Assembly (NCBI GenBank): GCA_963556495.2
Contig: OY747703.1
Span: 60,660,796-60,724,795 of the forward strand
DNA from: Valencia hispanica
Lineage: Eukaryota; Chordata; Actinopteri; Cyprinodontiformes; Valenciidae
Direction: 5' to 3'
Length of the DNA: 64,000 bases
Part shown: positions 47,201-61,500 of the stretch, in pieces
Numbering within the stretch: the stretch's first letter is position 1
How the letters are laid out: the number at the start of each line of letters is the position of its first letter
Notes under the pieces: generated by a model
Told to the model about the DNA's origin: nothing
What the model saw: the letters and a program-made list of their open reading frames with translations, nothing else
Database searches by the model: none
Program-made: the position numbers and the translations under genes

Positions 47201-50200
47201 AAATACTTCTTTAGACTCATAAATACTTCTTTAGACTCTCAGAAATACTTCTTTAGACTCATTAAAACTTCTTTAGACTCTCAGAAATACTTCTTTAGAC
47301 TCATAAATACTTCTTTAGACTCTCAGAAATACTTCTTTAAACTCTCAGAAATACTTCTTTAGACTCATAAATACTTCTTTAGACTCTCAGAAATACTTCT
47401 TTAGACTCATTAAAACTTCTTTAGACTCTCAGAAATACTTCTTTAGATTCTCATAAATACTTCTTTAGACTCATTAATACTTCTATAGACTATCAGAATA
47501 CTTCTTTAGATTCTCATAAATACTTCTTTAGACTCATAAATACTTCTTTAGACTCTCAGAAATACTTCTTTAAACTCTCAGAAATACTTCTTTAGACTCA
47601 TAAATACTTCTTTAGACTCTCAGAAATACTTCTTTAAACTCTCAGAAATACTTCTTTAGACTCATAAATACTTCTTTAGACTCTCAGAAATACTTCTTTA
47701 GACTCATTAAAACTTCTTTAGACTCTCAGAAATACTTCTTTAGATTCTCATAAATACTTCTTTAGACTCATTAATACTTCTTTAGACTCCCAGAAATACT
47801 TCTTTAGACTCATAAATACTTCTTTAGACTCTCATAAATACTTCTTTAGACTCTCAGAAATACTTCTTTAGACTCATAAATACTTCTTTAGACTCTCAGA
47901 AATACTTCTTTAGACTCTCAGAAATACTTCTTTAGACTCTCATAAATACTTCTTTAGACTCATAAATACTTCTTTAGACTCTCATAAATACTTCTTTAGA
48001 CTCTCAGGAATACTTCTTTAGACTCATAAATACTTCTTTAGACTCTCAGAAATACTTCTTTAGACTCATTAAAACTTCTTTAGACTCTCAGAAATACTTC
48101 TTTAGATTCTCATAAATATTTCTTTAGACTCTCAGAAATACTTCTTTAGACTCATAAATACTTCTTTAGACTCTCAGAAATACTTCTTTAGACTCATTAA
48201 AACTTCTTTAGACTCTCAGAAATACTTCTTTAGACTCATAAATACTTCTTTAGACTCTCAGAAATACTTCTTTAAACTCTCAGAAATACTTCTTTAGACT
48301 CATTAAAACTTCTTTAGACTCTCAGAAATACTTCTTTAGATTCTCATAAATACTTCTTTAGACTCATTAATACTTCTATAGACTATCAGAAATACTTCTT
48401 TAGATTCTCATAAATACTTCTTTAGACTCATCAATACTTCTTTAGACTCTCAGAAATACTTCTTTAGACTCATAAATACTTCTTTAGACTCTCAGAAATA
48501 CTTCTTTAGACTCTCAGAAATACTTCTTTAGACTCTCAGAAATACTTCTTTAGACTCATAAATACTTCTTTAGACTCTCTGAAATACTTCTTTAGACTCA
48601 TTAAAACTTCTTTAGACTCTCAGAAATACTTCTTTAGATTCTCATAAATATTTCTTTAGACTCTCAGAAATACTTCTTTAGACTCATAAATACTTCTTTA
48701 GACTCTCAGAAATACTTTTTTAGACTCATTAAAACTTCTTTAGACTCATTAAAACTTCTTTAGACTCTCAGAAATACTTCTTTAGACTCATAAATACTTC
48801 TTTAGACTCTCAGAAATACTTCTTTAAACTCTCAGAAATACTTCTTTAGACTCATAAATACTTTTTTAGACTCTCAGAAATACTTCTTTAGACTCATTAA
48901 AACTTCTTTAGACTCTCAGAAATACTTCGTTAGACTCTCAGAAATACTTCTTTAGACTCATAAATACTTCTTTAGACTCTCAGAAATACTTCTTTAGATT
49001 CTCATAAATACTTCTTTAGACTCATTAATACTTCTATAGACTATCAGAAATACTTCTTTAGATTCTCATAAATACTTCTTTAGACTCATCAATACTTCTT
49101 TAGACTCTCAGAAATACTTCTTTAGACTCATAAATACTTCTTTAGACTCTCAGAAATACTTCTTTAGACTCTCAGAAATACTTCTTTAGACTCTCAGAAA
49201 TACTTCTTTAGACTCTCAGAAATACTTCTTTAGACTCATAAATACTTCTTTAGACTCTCAGAAATACTTCTTTAGACTCATTAAAACTTCTTTAGACTCT
49301 CAGAAATACTTCTTTAGACTCAGAAATACTTCTTTAGACTCAATACTTCTTTAGACTCTCAGAAATACTTCTTTAGACTCTCAGAAATACTTCTTTAGAC
49401 TCTCAGAAATACTTCTTTAGACGCTCAGAAATACTTCTTTAGACTCATAAATACTTCTTTAGACTCTCAGAAATACTTCTTTAGACTCATTAAAACTTCT
49501 TTAGACTCTCAGAAATACTTCTTTAGACTCTCATAAATACTTCTTTAGACTCTCATAAATACTTCTTTAGACTCTCAGAAATACTTCTTTAGACTCTCAG
49601 AAATACTTCTTTAGACTCATAAATACTTCTTTAGACTCTCAGAAATACTTCTTTAGACTCTCAGAAATACTTCTTTAGACTCTCAGAAATACTTCTTTAG
49701 ACTCATAAATACTTCTTTAGACTCTCATAAATACTTCTTTAGATTCTCAGAAATACTTCTTTAGACTCATAAATACTTCTTTAGACTCTCAGAAATACTT
49801 CTTTAGACTCATAAAAACTTATTTAGACTCTCAGAAATACTTCTTTAGATTCTCATAAATATTTCTTTAGACTCTCAGAAATACTTCTTTAGACTCATAA
49901 ATACTTCTTTAGACTCTCAGAAATACTTCTTTAGACTCTCAGAAATACTTCTTTAGACTCATAAATACTTCTTTAGACTCTCAGAAATACTTCTTTAGAC
50001 TCATTAAAACTTCTTTAGACTCTCAGAAATACTTCTTTAGATTCTCATAAATACTTCTTTAGACTCATTAATACTTCTATAGACTATCAGAAATACTTCT
50101 TTAGATTCTCATAAATACTTCTTTAGACTCATCAATACTTCTTTAGACTCTCAGAAATACTTCTTTAGACTCATAAATACTTCTTTAGACTCTCAGAAAT

Positions 50201-53200
50201 ACTTCTTTAGACTCATTAAAACTTCTTTAGACTCATTAAAACTTCTTTAGACTCTCAGAAATACTTCTTTAGACTCATAAATACTTCTTTAGACTCTCAG
50301 AAATACTTCTTTAGACTCTCAGAAATACTTCGTTAGACTCTCAGAAATACTTCTTTAGACTCATAAATACTTCTTTAGACTCTCAGAAATACTTCTTTAG
50401 ACTCTCAGAAATACTTCTTTAGACTCATAAATACTTCTTTAGACTCTCAGAAATACTTCTTTAGACTCATTAAAACTTCTTTAGACTCTCAGAAATACTT
50501 CTTTAGATTCTCATAAATATTTCTTTAGACTCTCAGAAATACTTCTTTAGACTCATAAATACTTCTTTAGACTCTCAGAAATCCTTCTTTAGACTCATTA
50601 AAACTTCTTTAGACTCATTAAAACTTCTTTAGACTCTCAGAAATACTTCTTTAGACTCATAAATACTTCTTTAGACTCTCAGAAATACTTCTTTAAACTC
50701 TCAGAAATACTTCTTTAGACTCATAAATACTTTTTTAGACTCTCAGAAATACTTCTTTAGACTCATTAAAACTTCTTTAGACTCTCAGAAATACTTCTTT
50801 AGATTCTCATAAATACTTCTTTAAACTCATTAATACTTCTATAGACTATCAGAAATACTTCTTTAGATTCTCATAAATACTTCTTTAGACTCATCAATAC
50901 TTTAGACTCTCAGAAATACTTCTTTAGACTCATAAATACTTCTTTAGACTCTCATAAATACTTCTTTAGACTCTCATAAATACTTCTTTAGACTCTCATA
51001 AATACTTCTTTAGACTCTCAGAAATACTTCTTTTGATTCTCATAAATAATTCTTTAGACTCATAAATACTTCTTTAGACTCATAAATACTTCTTTAGACT
51101 CTCAGAAATACTTCTTTAGACTCTCAGAAATACTTCTTTAGACTCTCAGAAATACTTCTTTAGACTCATAAATACTTCTTTAGACTCTCAGAAATACTTC
51201 TTTAGACTCTCACAAATACTTCTTTATACTCATAAATACTTCTTTAGACTCAGAAATACTTCTTTAGACTCATTAATACTTCTTTAGACTCTCAGAAATA
51301 CTTCTTTAGACTCTCAGAAATACTTCTTTAGACTCTCAGAAATACTTCTTTAGACTCATAAATACTTCTTTAGACTCTCATAAATACTTCTTTAGACTCA
51401 TTAATACTTCTTTAGACTCTCATAAATACTTCTTTAGACTCAGAAATACTTCTTTAGACTCATTAATACTTCTTTAGACTCTCATAAATACTTCTTTAGA
51501 CTCATAAATACTTTCTTTAGACTCTCATAAATACTTCTTTAGACTCATAAATACTTCTTTAGACTCTCATAAATACTTCTTTAGACTCTCATAAATATTT
51601 CTTTAGACTCATAAATACTTCTTTAGACTCTCATAAATACTTTTTTTAGACTCAGAAATACTTCTTTAGACTCACATAAATACTTCTTTAGACTCAATAC
51701 TTCTTTAGACTCTCAGAAATACTTCTTTAGACTCATAAATACTTCTATAGACTATCAGAAATACTTCTTTAGACTCTCAAAAATACTTCTTTAGACTCTC
51801 ATAAATACTTCTTTAGACTCTCATAAATACTTCTTTAGACTCTCATAAATACTTCTTTAGACTCATAAATACTTATTTAGACTCATTAATACTTGTTTAG
51901 ACTCTCAGAAATCCTTCTTTAGACTCTCATAAATACTTCTTTAGACTCTCATAAATACTTCTTTAGACTCAGAAATACTTCTTTAGACTCACATAAATAC
52001 TTCTTTAGACTCAATACTTCTTTAGACTCTCAGAAATACTTCTTTAGACTCTCAGAAATACTTCTTTAGACTCTCAGAAGTACTACTTTAGACTCATAAA
52101 TAATTCTTTAGACTCTCATAAATACTTCTCTAGACTCTCATAAATACTTTCTTTAGACTCTCATAAATACTTTCTTTAGACTCAGAAATACTTCTTTAGA
52201 CTCACATAAATACTTCTTTAGACTCAATACTTCTTTAGACTCTCAGAAATACTTCTTTAGACTCAGAAATACTTTCTTTAGACTCTCATAAATACTTCTT
52301 TAGACTCATTAATACTTCTTTAGACTCTCATAAATACTTCTTTAGACTCTCATAAATACTTCTTTAGACTCTCATAAATACTTCTTTAGACTCATTAATA
52401 CTTTCTTTAGACTCTCATAAATACTTCTTTAGACTCATAAATACTTCTTTAGACTCTCATAAATACTACTTCAGACTCATAAATACTTCTTTAGACTCTC
52501 ATAAATACTTCTCTAGACTCTCATAAATACTTCTTTAGACTCATAAATACTTCTTTAGACTCTCATAAATACTTCTTTAGACTCTCATAAATATTTCTTT
52601 AGACTCATAAATACTTTCTTTAGACTCTCATAAATACTTTCTTTAGACTCAGAAATACTTCTTTAGACTCACATAAATACTTCTTTAGACTCAATACTTC
52701 TTTAGACTCTCAGAAATACTTCTTTAGACTCATAAATACTTTCTTTAGACTCTCATAAATACTTCTTTAGACTCATTAATACTTCTTTAGACTCTCATAA
52801 ATACTTCTTTAGACTCTCATAAATACTTCTTTAGACTCTCATAAATACTTCTTTAGACTCATAAATACTTATTTAGACTCATTAATACTTGTTTAGACTC
52901 TCAGAAATCCTTCTTTAGACTCTCATAAATACTTCTTTAGACTCTCATAAATACTTCTTTAGACTCATTAATACTTCTTTAGACTCTCATAAATACTTCT
53001 TTAGACTCATAAATACTTTCTTTAGACTCTCATAAATACTTCTTTAGACTCATAAATACTTCTTTAGACTCTCATAAATACTTCTTTAGACTCTCATAAA
53101 TATTTCTTTAGACTCATAAATACTTTCTTTAGACTCTCATAAATACTTTCTTTAGACTCAGAAATACTTCTTTAGACTCACATAAATACTTCTTTAGACT

Positions 53201-56200
53201 CAATACTTCTTTAGACTCTCAGAAATACTTCTTTAGACTCTCAGAAATACTTCTTTAGACTCTCAGAAGTACTACTTCAGACTCATAAATAATTCTTTAG
53301 ACTCTCATAAATACTTCTCTAGACTCTCATAAATACTTTCTTTAGACTCTCATAAATACTTTCTTTAGACTCAGAAATACTTCTTTAGACTCACATAAAT
53401 ACTTCTTTAGACTCAATACTTCTTTAGACTCTCAGAAATACTTCTTTAGACTCATAAATACTTTCTTTAGACTCTCATAAATACTTCTTTAGACTCATTA
53501 ATACTTCTTTAGACTCTCATAAATACTTCTTTAGACTCTCATAAATACTTCTTTAGACTCTCATAAATACTTCTTTAGACTCATAAATACTTCTTTAGAC
53601 TCATTAATACTTCTTTAGACTCTCATAAATACTTCTTTAGACTCATAAATACTTTCTTTAGACTCTCATAAATACTTCTTTAGACTCATAAATACTTCTT
53701 TAGACTCTCATAAATACTTCTTTAGACTCTCATAAATATTTCTTTAGACTCATAAATACTTTCTTTAGACTCTCATAAATACTTTCTTTAGACTCAGAAA
53801 TACTTCTTTAGACTCACATAAATACTTCTTTAGACTCAATACTTCTTTAGACTCTCAGAAATACTTCTTTAGACTCTCAGAAATACTTCTTTAGACTCTC
53901 AGAAGTACTACTTCAGACTCATAAATAATTCTTTAGACTCTCATAAATACTTCTCTAGACTCTCATAAATACTTTCTTTAGACTCTCATAAATACTTCTT
54001 TAGACTCATAAATACTTCTTTAGACTCTCATAAATACTTCTTTAGACTCTCATAAATATTTCTTTAGACTCATAAATACTTTCTTTAGACTCTCATAAAT
54101 ACTTTCTTTAGACTCAGAAATACTTCTTTAGACTCACATAAATACTTCTTTAGACTCAATACTTCTTTAGACTCTCAGAAATACTTCTTTAGACTCTCAG
54201 AAATACTTCTTTAGACTCTCAGAAGTACTACTTCAGACTCATAAATAATTCTTTAGACTCTCATAAATACTTCTCTAGACTCTCATAAATACTTCTTTAG
54301 ACTCATAAATACTTCTTTAGACTCTCAGAAATACTTCTTTAGACTCTCAGAAATACTTCTTTAGACTCTCAGACATACTTCTTTAGACTCTCATAAATAC
54401 TTCTTTAGACTCATTAATACTTCTTTAGACTCTCATAAATACTTCTTTAGACTCTCATAAATACTTCTTTAGACTCAGAAATACTTCTTTAGACTCATTA
54501 ATACTTCTTTAGACTCTCATAAATACTTCTTTAGACTCATAAATACTTCTTTAGACTCAGAAATACTTCTTTAGACTCATTAATACTTCTTTAGACTCTC
54601 AGAAATACTACTTTAGACTCATAAAAACTTATTTAGACTCTCAAAAATACTTCTCTAGACTCTCATAAATACTTCTTTAGACTCAGAAATACTTCTTTAG
54701 ACTCTCAGAAATACTTCTTTAGCCTCTCAGAAATACTTCTTTAGACTCATAAATACTTCTTTAGACTCTCAGAAATACTTCTTTAGACTCTCAGAAATAC
54801 TTCTTTAGACTCTCAGAAATACTTCTTTAGACTCATAAATACTTTCTTTAGACTCTCAGAAATACTTCTTTAGACTCAGAAATACTTCTTTAGACTCATT
54901 AATACTTCTTTAGACTCTCAGAAATACTTCTTTAGACTCATAAATACTTCTCTAGACTCTCATAAATACGTCTTTAGACTCATAAATACTTCTTTAGACT
55001 CTCAGAAATACTTCTTTAGACTCTCAGAAATACTTCTTTAGACTCTCATAAATACTTCTTTAGACTCATAAATACTTTCTTTAGACTCTCATAAATACTT
55101 CTTTAGACTCAGAAATACTTCTTTAGACTCATTAATACTTCTTTAGACTCTCAGAAATACTTCTTTAGACTCAATTCTTCTTTAGACTCTCAGAAATACT
55201 TCTTTAGACTCAATACTTCTTTAGACTCTCAGAAATACTTCTTTAGACTCTCAGAAATTCTACTTAAGGCTCATAAATACTACTTTAGACTCATAAATAC
55301 TACTTTAGACTCATAAATACTTCTTTAGTCTCTCATAAATACTTTCTTTAGACTCAGAAATACTTCTTTAGACTCACATAAATACTTCTTTAGACTCAAT
55401 ACTTCTTTAGACTCTCAGAAATACTTCTTTAGACTCTCAGAAATACTTCTTTAGACTCTCAGAAGTACTACTTCAGACTCATAAATACTTTCTTTAGACT
55501 CTCATAAATACTTCTTTAGACTCATAAATACTTCTTTAGACTCTCATAAATACTTCTTTAGACTCTCATAAATATTTCTTTAGACTCATAAATACTTTCT
55601 TTAGACTCTCATAAATACTTTCTTTAGACTCAGAAATACTTCTTTAGACTCACATAAATACTTCTTTAGACTCAATACTTCTTAAGACTCTCAGAAATAC
55701 TTCTTTAGACTCTCAGAAATACTTCTTTAGACTCTCAGAAGTACTACTTCAGACTCATAAATAATTCTTTAGACTCTCATAAATACTTCTCTAGACTCTC
55801 ATAAATACTTCTTTAGACTCATAAATACTTCTTTAGACTCTCAGAAATACTTCTTTAGACTCTCAGAAATACTTCTTTAGACTCTCAGACATACTTCTTT
55901 AGACTCTCATAAATACTTCTTTAGACTCATTAATACTTCTTTAGACTCTCATAAATACTTCTTTAGACTCTCATAAATACTTCTTTAGACTCAGAAATTC
56001 TTCTTTAGACTCATTAATACTTCTTTAGACTCTCATAAATACTTCTTTAGACTCATAAATACTTCTTTAGACTCAGAAATACTTCTTTAGACTCATTAAT
56101 ACTTCTTTAGACTCTCAGAAATACTACTTTAGACTCATAAAAACTTATTTAGACTCTCAAAAATACTTCTCTAGACTCTCATAAATACTTCTTTAGACTC

Positions 56201-56999
56201 AGAAATACTTCTTTAGACTCTCAGAAATACTTCTTTAGACTCTCAGAAATACTTCTTTAGACTCATAAATACTTCTTTAGACTCTCAGAAATACTTCTTT
56301 AGACTCTCAGAAATACTTCTTTAGACTCTCAGAAATACTTCTTTAGACTCATAAATTCTTTCTTTAGACTCTCAGAAATACTTCTTTAGACTCAGAAATA
56401 CTTCTTTAGACTCATTAATACTTCTTTAGACTCTCAGAAATACTTCTTTAGACTCATAAATACTTCTCTAGACTCTCATAAATACGTCTTTAGACTCATA
56501 AATACTTCTTTAGACTCTCAGAAATACTTCTTTAGACTCTCAGAAATACTTCTTTAGACTCTCAGAAATACTTCTTTAGACTCTCAGAAATACTTCTTTA
56601 GACTCTCATAAATACTTCTTTAGACTCATAAATACTTTCTTTAGACTCTCATAAATACTTCTTTAGACTCAGAAATACTTCTTTAGACTCATTAATACTT
56701 CTTTAGACTCTCAGAAATACTTCTTTAGACTCAATTCTTCTTTAGACTCTCAGAAATACTTCTTTAGACTCATTACTTCTTTAGACTCTCAGAAATACTT
56801 CTTTAGACTCTCAGAAATTCTACTTAAGACTCATAAATACTACTTTAGACTCATAAATACTACTTTAGACTCATAAATACTTCTTTAGTCTCTCATAAAT
56901 ACTTCTTTAGACTCATTAATACTTCTTTAGACTCTCATAAATACTTCTTTAGACTCATAAATACTTTCTTTAGACTCTCATAAATACTTCTTTAGACTC

Positions 57000-58810
57000 T
57001 CATAATTCTTTAGACTCTCATAAATACTTCTTTAGACTCTCATAAATACTTCTTTAGACTCATAAATACTTCTTTAGACTCTCATAATTCTTTAGACTCT
57101 CATAAATACTTCTTTAGACTCTCATAATTCTTTAGACTCTCATAAATACTTCTTTAGACTCATAAATACTTCTTTAGACTCTCATAATTCTTTAGACTCT
57201 CAGAAATACTTCTTTAGACTCTCATAATTCTTTAGACTCTCATAAATACTTCTTTAGACTCTCATAATTCTTTAGACTCTCATAAATACTTCTTTAGACT
57301 CATAAATACTTCTTTAGACTCTCAGAAATACTTCTTTAGACTCTCAGAAATACTTCTTTAGACTCTCATAATTCTTTAGACTCTCAGAAATACTTCTTTA
57401 GACTCTCATAATTCTTTAGACTCTCAGAAATACTTCTTTAGACTCTCATAATTCTTTAGACTCTCATAAATACTTCTTTAGACTCATTAATACTTCTTTA
57501 GACTCTCAGAAATACTTCTTTAGACTCTCATAAATACTTCTTTAGACTCATTAATACTTCTTTAGACTCATAAATACTTCTTTAGACTCATAAATACTTT
57601 CTTTAGACGCTCATAAATATTTCTTTAGACTCATTAATACTTCTTTAGACTCATAAATACTTCTTTAGACTCTCATAAATACTTCTTTAGACTCTCATAA
57701 ATACTTCTTTAGACTCATTAATACTTCTTTAGACTCATAAATACTTCTTTAGACTCTCATAAATACTTCTTTAGACTCTCATAAATACTTCTTTAGACTC
57801 TCATAAATACTTCTTTAGACTCTCATAAATTCTTTCTTTAGACTCTCAGAAATACTTCTTTAGACTCAGAAATACTTCTTTAGACTCATTAATACTTCTT
57901 TAGACTCTCAGAAATACTTCTTTAGACTCATAAATACTTCTTTAGACTCTCAGAAATACTTCTTTAGACTCATAAATACTTCTTTAGACTCTCATAAATA
58001 CTTCTTTAGACTCATTAATACTTCTTTAGACTCTCATAAATACTTCTTTAGACTCAGAAATACTTCTTTAGACTCATTAATACTTCTTTAGACTCTCAGA
58101 AATACTTCTTTAGACTCAATTCTTCTTTAGACTCTCAGAAATACTTCTTTAGACTCATTACTTCTTTAGACTCTCAGAAATACTTCTTTAGACTCTCAGA
58201 AATTCTACTTAAGACTCATAAATACTACTTTAGACTCATAAATACTACTTTAGACTCATAAATACTTTCTTTAGACTCTCATAAATACTTCTTTAGACTC
58301 ATTAATACTTCTTTAGACTCTCATAAATACTTCTTTAGACTCATAAATACTTTCTTTAGACTCTCATAAATACTTCTTTAGACTCATTAATACTTCTTTA
58401 GACTCTCATTAATACTTCTTTAGACTCATAAATACTTCTTTAGACTCTCATAATTCTTTAGACTCTCATAAATACTTCTTTAGACTCTCATAATTCTTTA
58501 GACTCTCATAAATACTTCTTTAGACTCATAAATACTTCTTTAGACTCTCATAATTCTTTAGACTCTCAGAAATACTTCTTTAGACTCTCATAATTCTTTA
58601 GACTCTCATAAATACTTCTTTAGACTCTCATAATTCTTTAGACTCTCATAAATACTTCTTTAGACTCATAAATACTTCTTTAGACTCTCAGAAATACTTC
58701 TTTAGACTCTCAGAAATTCTTCTTTAGACTCTCATAATTCTTTAGACTCTCAGAAATACTTCTTTAGACTCTCATAATTCTTTAGACTCTCAGAAATACT
58801 TCTTTAGACT
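57000..58810 (+). repeat. Sub-domain of short units (CATAATTCTTTAG)
   Basis: An 18-bp unit form lacking the ATACTTC step (CATAATTCTTTAGACTC) appears many times at 57000-57470 and 58440-58800 and, as far as I can see, nowhere else in the array. The two clusters belong to copies of one block: AATTCTACTTAAG precedes them at 56816 and 58201, 1,385 bp apart. A further AATTCTACTTAAG at 55256 has no such cluster after it. Confidence 0.8.
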
Positions 58811-60489
58811 CATTAATACTTCTTTAGACTCTCATAAATACTTCTTTAGACTCATGAATACTTCTTTAGACTCTCAGAAATACTTCTTTAGACTCTCATA
58901 AATACTTCTTTAGACTCATTAATACTTCTTTAGACTCTCATAAATACTTCTTTAGACTCTCATAAATACTTCTTTAGACTCAGAAATACTTCTTTAGACT
59001 CATTAATACTTCTTTAGACTCTCATAAATACTTCTTTAGACTCTCATAAATACTTCTTTAGACTCTCAGAAATACTTCTTTAGACTCATAAATACTTCTT
59101 TAGACTCTCATAAATACTTCTTTAGACTCTCATAAATACTTCTTTAGACTCTCATAAATACTTCTTTAGACTCTCATAAATACTTCTTTAGACTCTCATA
59201 AATACTTCTTTAGACTCTCATAAATACTTCTTTAGACTCTCATAAATACTTCTTTAGACTCTCAGAAATACTTCTTTAGACTCTCATAAATACTTCTTTA
59301 GACTCTCATAAATACTTCTTTAGACTCATTAATACTTCTTTAGACTCATAAATACTTCTTTAGACTCTCATAAATACTTCTTTAGACTCTCATAAATACT
59401 TCTTTAGACTCATTAATACTTCTTTAGACTCATAAATACTTCTTTAGACTCAGAAATACTTCTTTAGACTCATTAATACTTCTTTAGACTCTCAGAAATA
59501 CTTCTTTAGACTCTCATAAATACTTCTTTAGACTCTCATAAATACTTCTTTAGACTCATCAATACTTCTTTAGACTCTCATAAATACTTTTTTAGACTCA
59601 TAAATACTTTCTTTAGACTCTCATAAATACTTCTTTAGACTCATAAATACTTCTTTAGACTCTCATAAATATTTCTTTAGACTCATAAATACTTTCTTTA
59701 GACTCTCATAAATACTTTCTTTAGATTCAGAAATACTTCTTTAGACTCACATTAATACTTCTTTAGACTCTCAGAAATACTTCTTTAGACTCTCAGAAAT
59801 ACTTCTTTAGACTCTCAGAAGTACTACTTCAGACTCATAAATACTTCTTTAGACTCTCATAAATACTTCTCTAGACTCTCATAAATACTTCTTTAGACTC
59901 ATAAATACTTCTTTAGACTCTCAGAAATACTTCTTTAGACTCTCAGAAATACTTCTTTAGACTCTCAGACATACTTCTTTAGACTCTCATAAATACTTCT
60001 TTAGACTCATTAATACTTCTTTAGACTCTCATAAATACTTCTTTAGACTCATAAATACTTTTTTAGACTCATTAATACTTCTTTAGACTCTCAGAAATAC
60101 TTCTTTAGACTCTCAGAAATACTTCTTTAGACTCTCAGAAATACTTCTTTAGACTCATTAATACTTCTTTAGACTCTCATAAATACTTCTTTAGACTCAT
60201 GAATACTTCTTTAGACTCTCAGAAATACTTCTTTAGACTCTCATAAATACTTCTTTAGACTCATTAATACTTCTTTAGACTCTCATAAATACTTCTTTAG
60301 ACTCTCATAAATACTTCTTTAGACTCAGAAATACTTCTTTAGACTCATTAATACTTCTTTAGACTCTCATAAATACTTCTTTAGACTCTCAGAAATACTT
60401 CTTTAGACTCTCAGAAATACTTCTTTAGACTCATTAATACTTCTTTAGACTCTCATAAATACTTCTTTAGACTCTCATAAATACTTCTT

Positions 60490-61500
60490 TAGACTCATTA
60501 ATACTTCTTTAGACTCTCATAAATACTTCTTTAGACTCTCATAAATGCTTCTTTAGACTCATAAATACTTCTTTAGACTCATGAATACTTCTTTAGACTC
60601 TCAGAAATACTTCTTTAGACTCTCAGAAATACTTCTTTAGACTCTCCTAAATACTTCTTTAGACTCTCATAAATACTTCTTTAGACTCATAAATACTTCT
60701 TTAGACTCATAAATACTTCTTTAGACTCATAAATACTTCTTTAGACTCATTAATACTTCTTTAGACTCTCATAAATACTTCTTTAGACTCAGAAATACTT
60801 CTTTAGACTCATTAATACTTCTTTAGACTCTCATAAATACTTATTTAGACTCATTAATACTTCTTTAGACTCTCATAAATACTTCTTTAGACTCAGAATT
60901 ACTTCTTTAGACTCATTAATACTTCTTTAGACTCTCATAAATACTTCTTTAGACTCAGAAATACTTCTTTAGACTCAGAAATACTTCTTTAGACTCATTA
61001 ATACTTCTTTAGACTCTCATAAATACTTCTTTAGACTCTCATAAATGCTTCTTTAGACTCATAAATACTTCTTTAGACTCATGAATACTTCTTTAGACTC
61101 TCAGAAATACTTCTTTAGACTCTCAGAAATACTTCTTTAGACTCTCCTAAATACTTCTTTAGACTCTCATAAATACTTCTTTAGACTCATAAATACTTCT
61201 TTAGACTCATAAATACTTCTTTAGACTCATAAATACTTCTTTAGACTCATTAATACTTCTTTAGACTCTCATAAATACTTCTTTAGACTCAGAAATACTT
61301 CTTTAGACTCATTAATACTTCTTTAGACTCTCATAAATACTTATTTAGACTCATTAATACTTCTTTAGACTCTCATAAATACTTCTTTAGACTCAGAATT
61401 ACTTCTTTAGACTCATTAATACTTCTTTAGACTCTCATAAATACTTCTTTAGACTCAGAAATACTTCTTTAGACTCAGAAATACTTCTTTAGACTCATTA
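60490..61500 (+). repeat. Near-perfect 500-bp tandem duplication inside the array
   Basis: Rare variants repeat exactly 500 bp apart: ATAAATGCTTC at 60541 and 61041, and CTCAGAATTAC with its ACTCAGAATT at 60891 and 61391. CTCCTAAATAC also recurs once in each copy. The private changes and exact spacing indicate a recent duplication. Confidence 0.85.
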
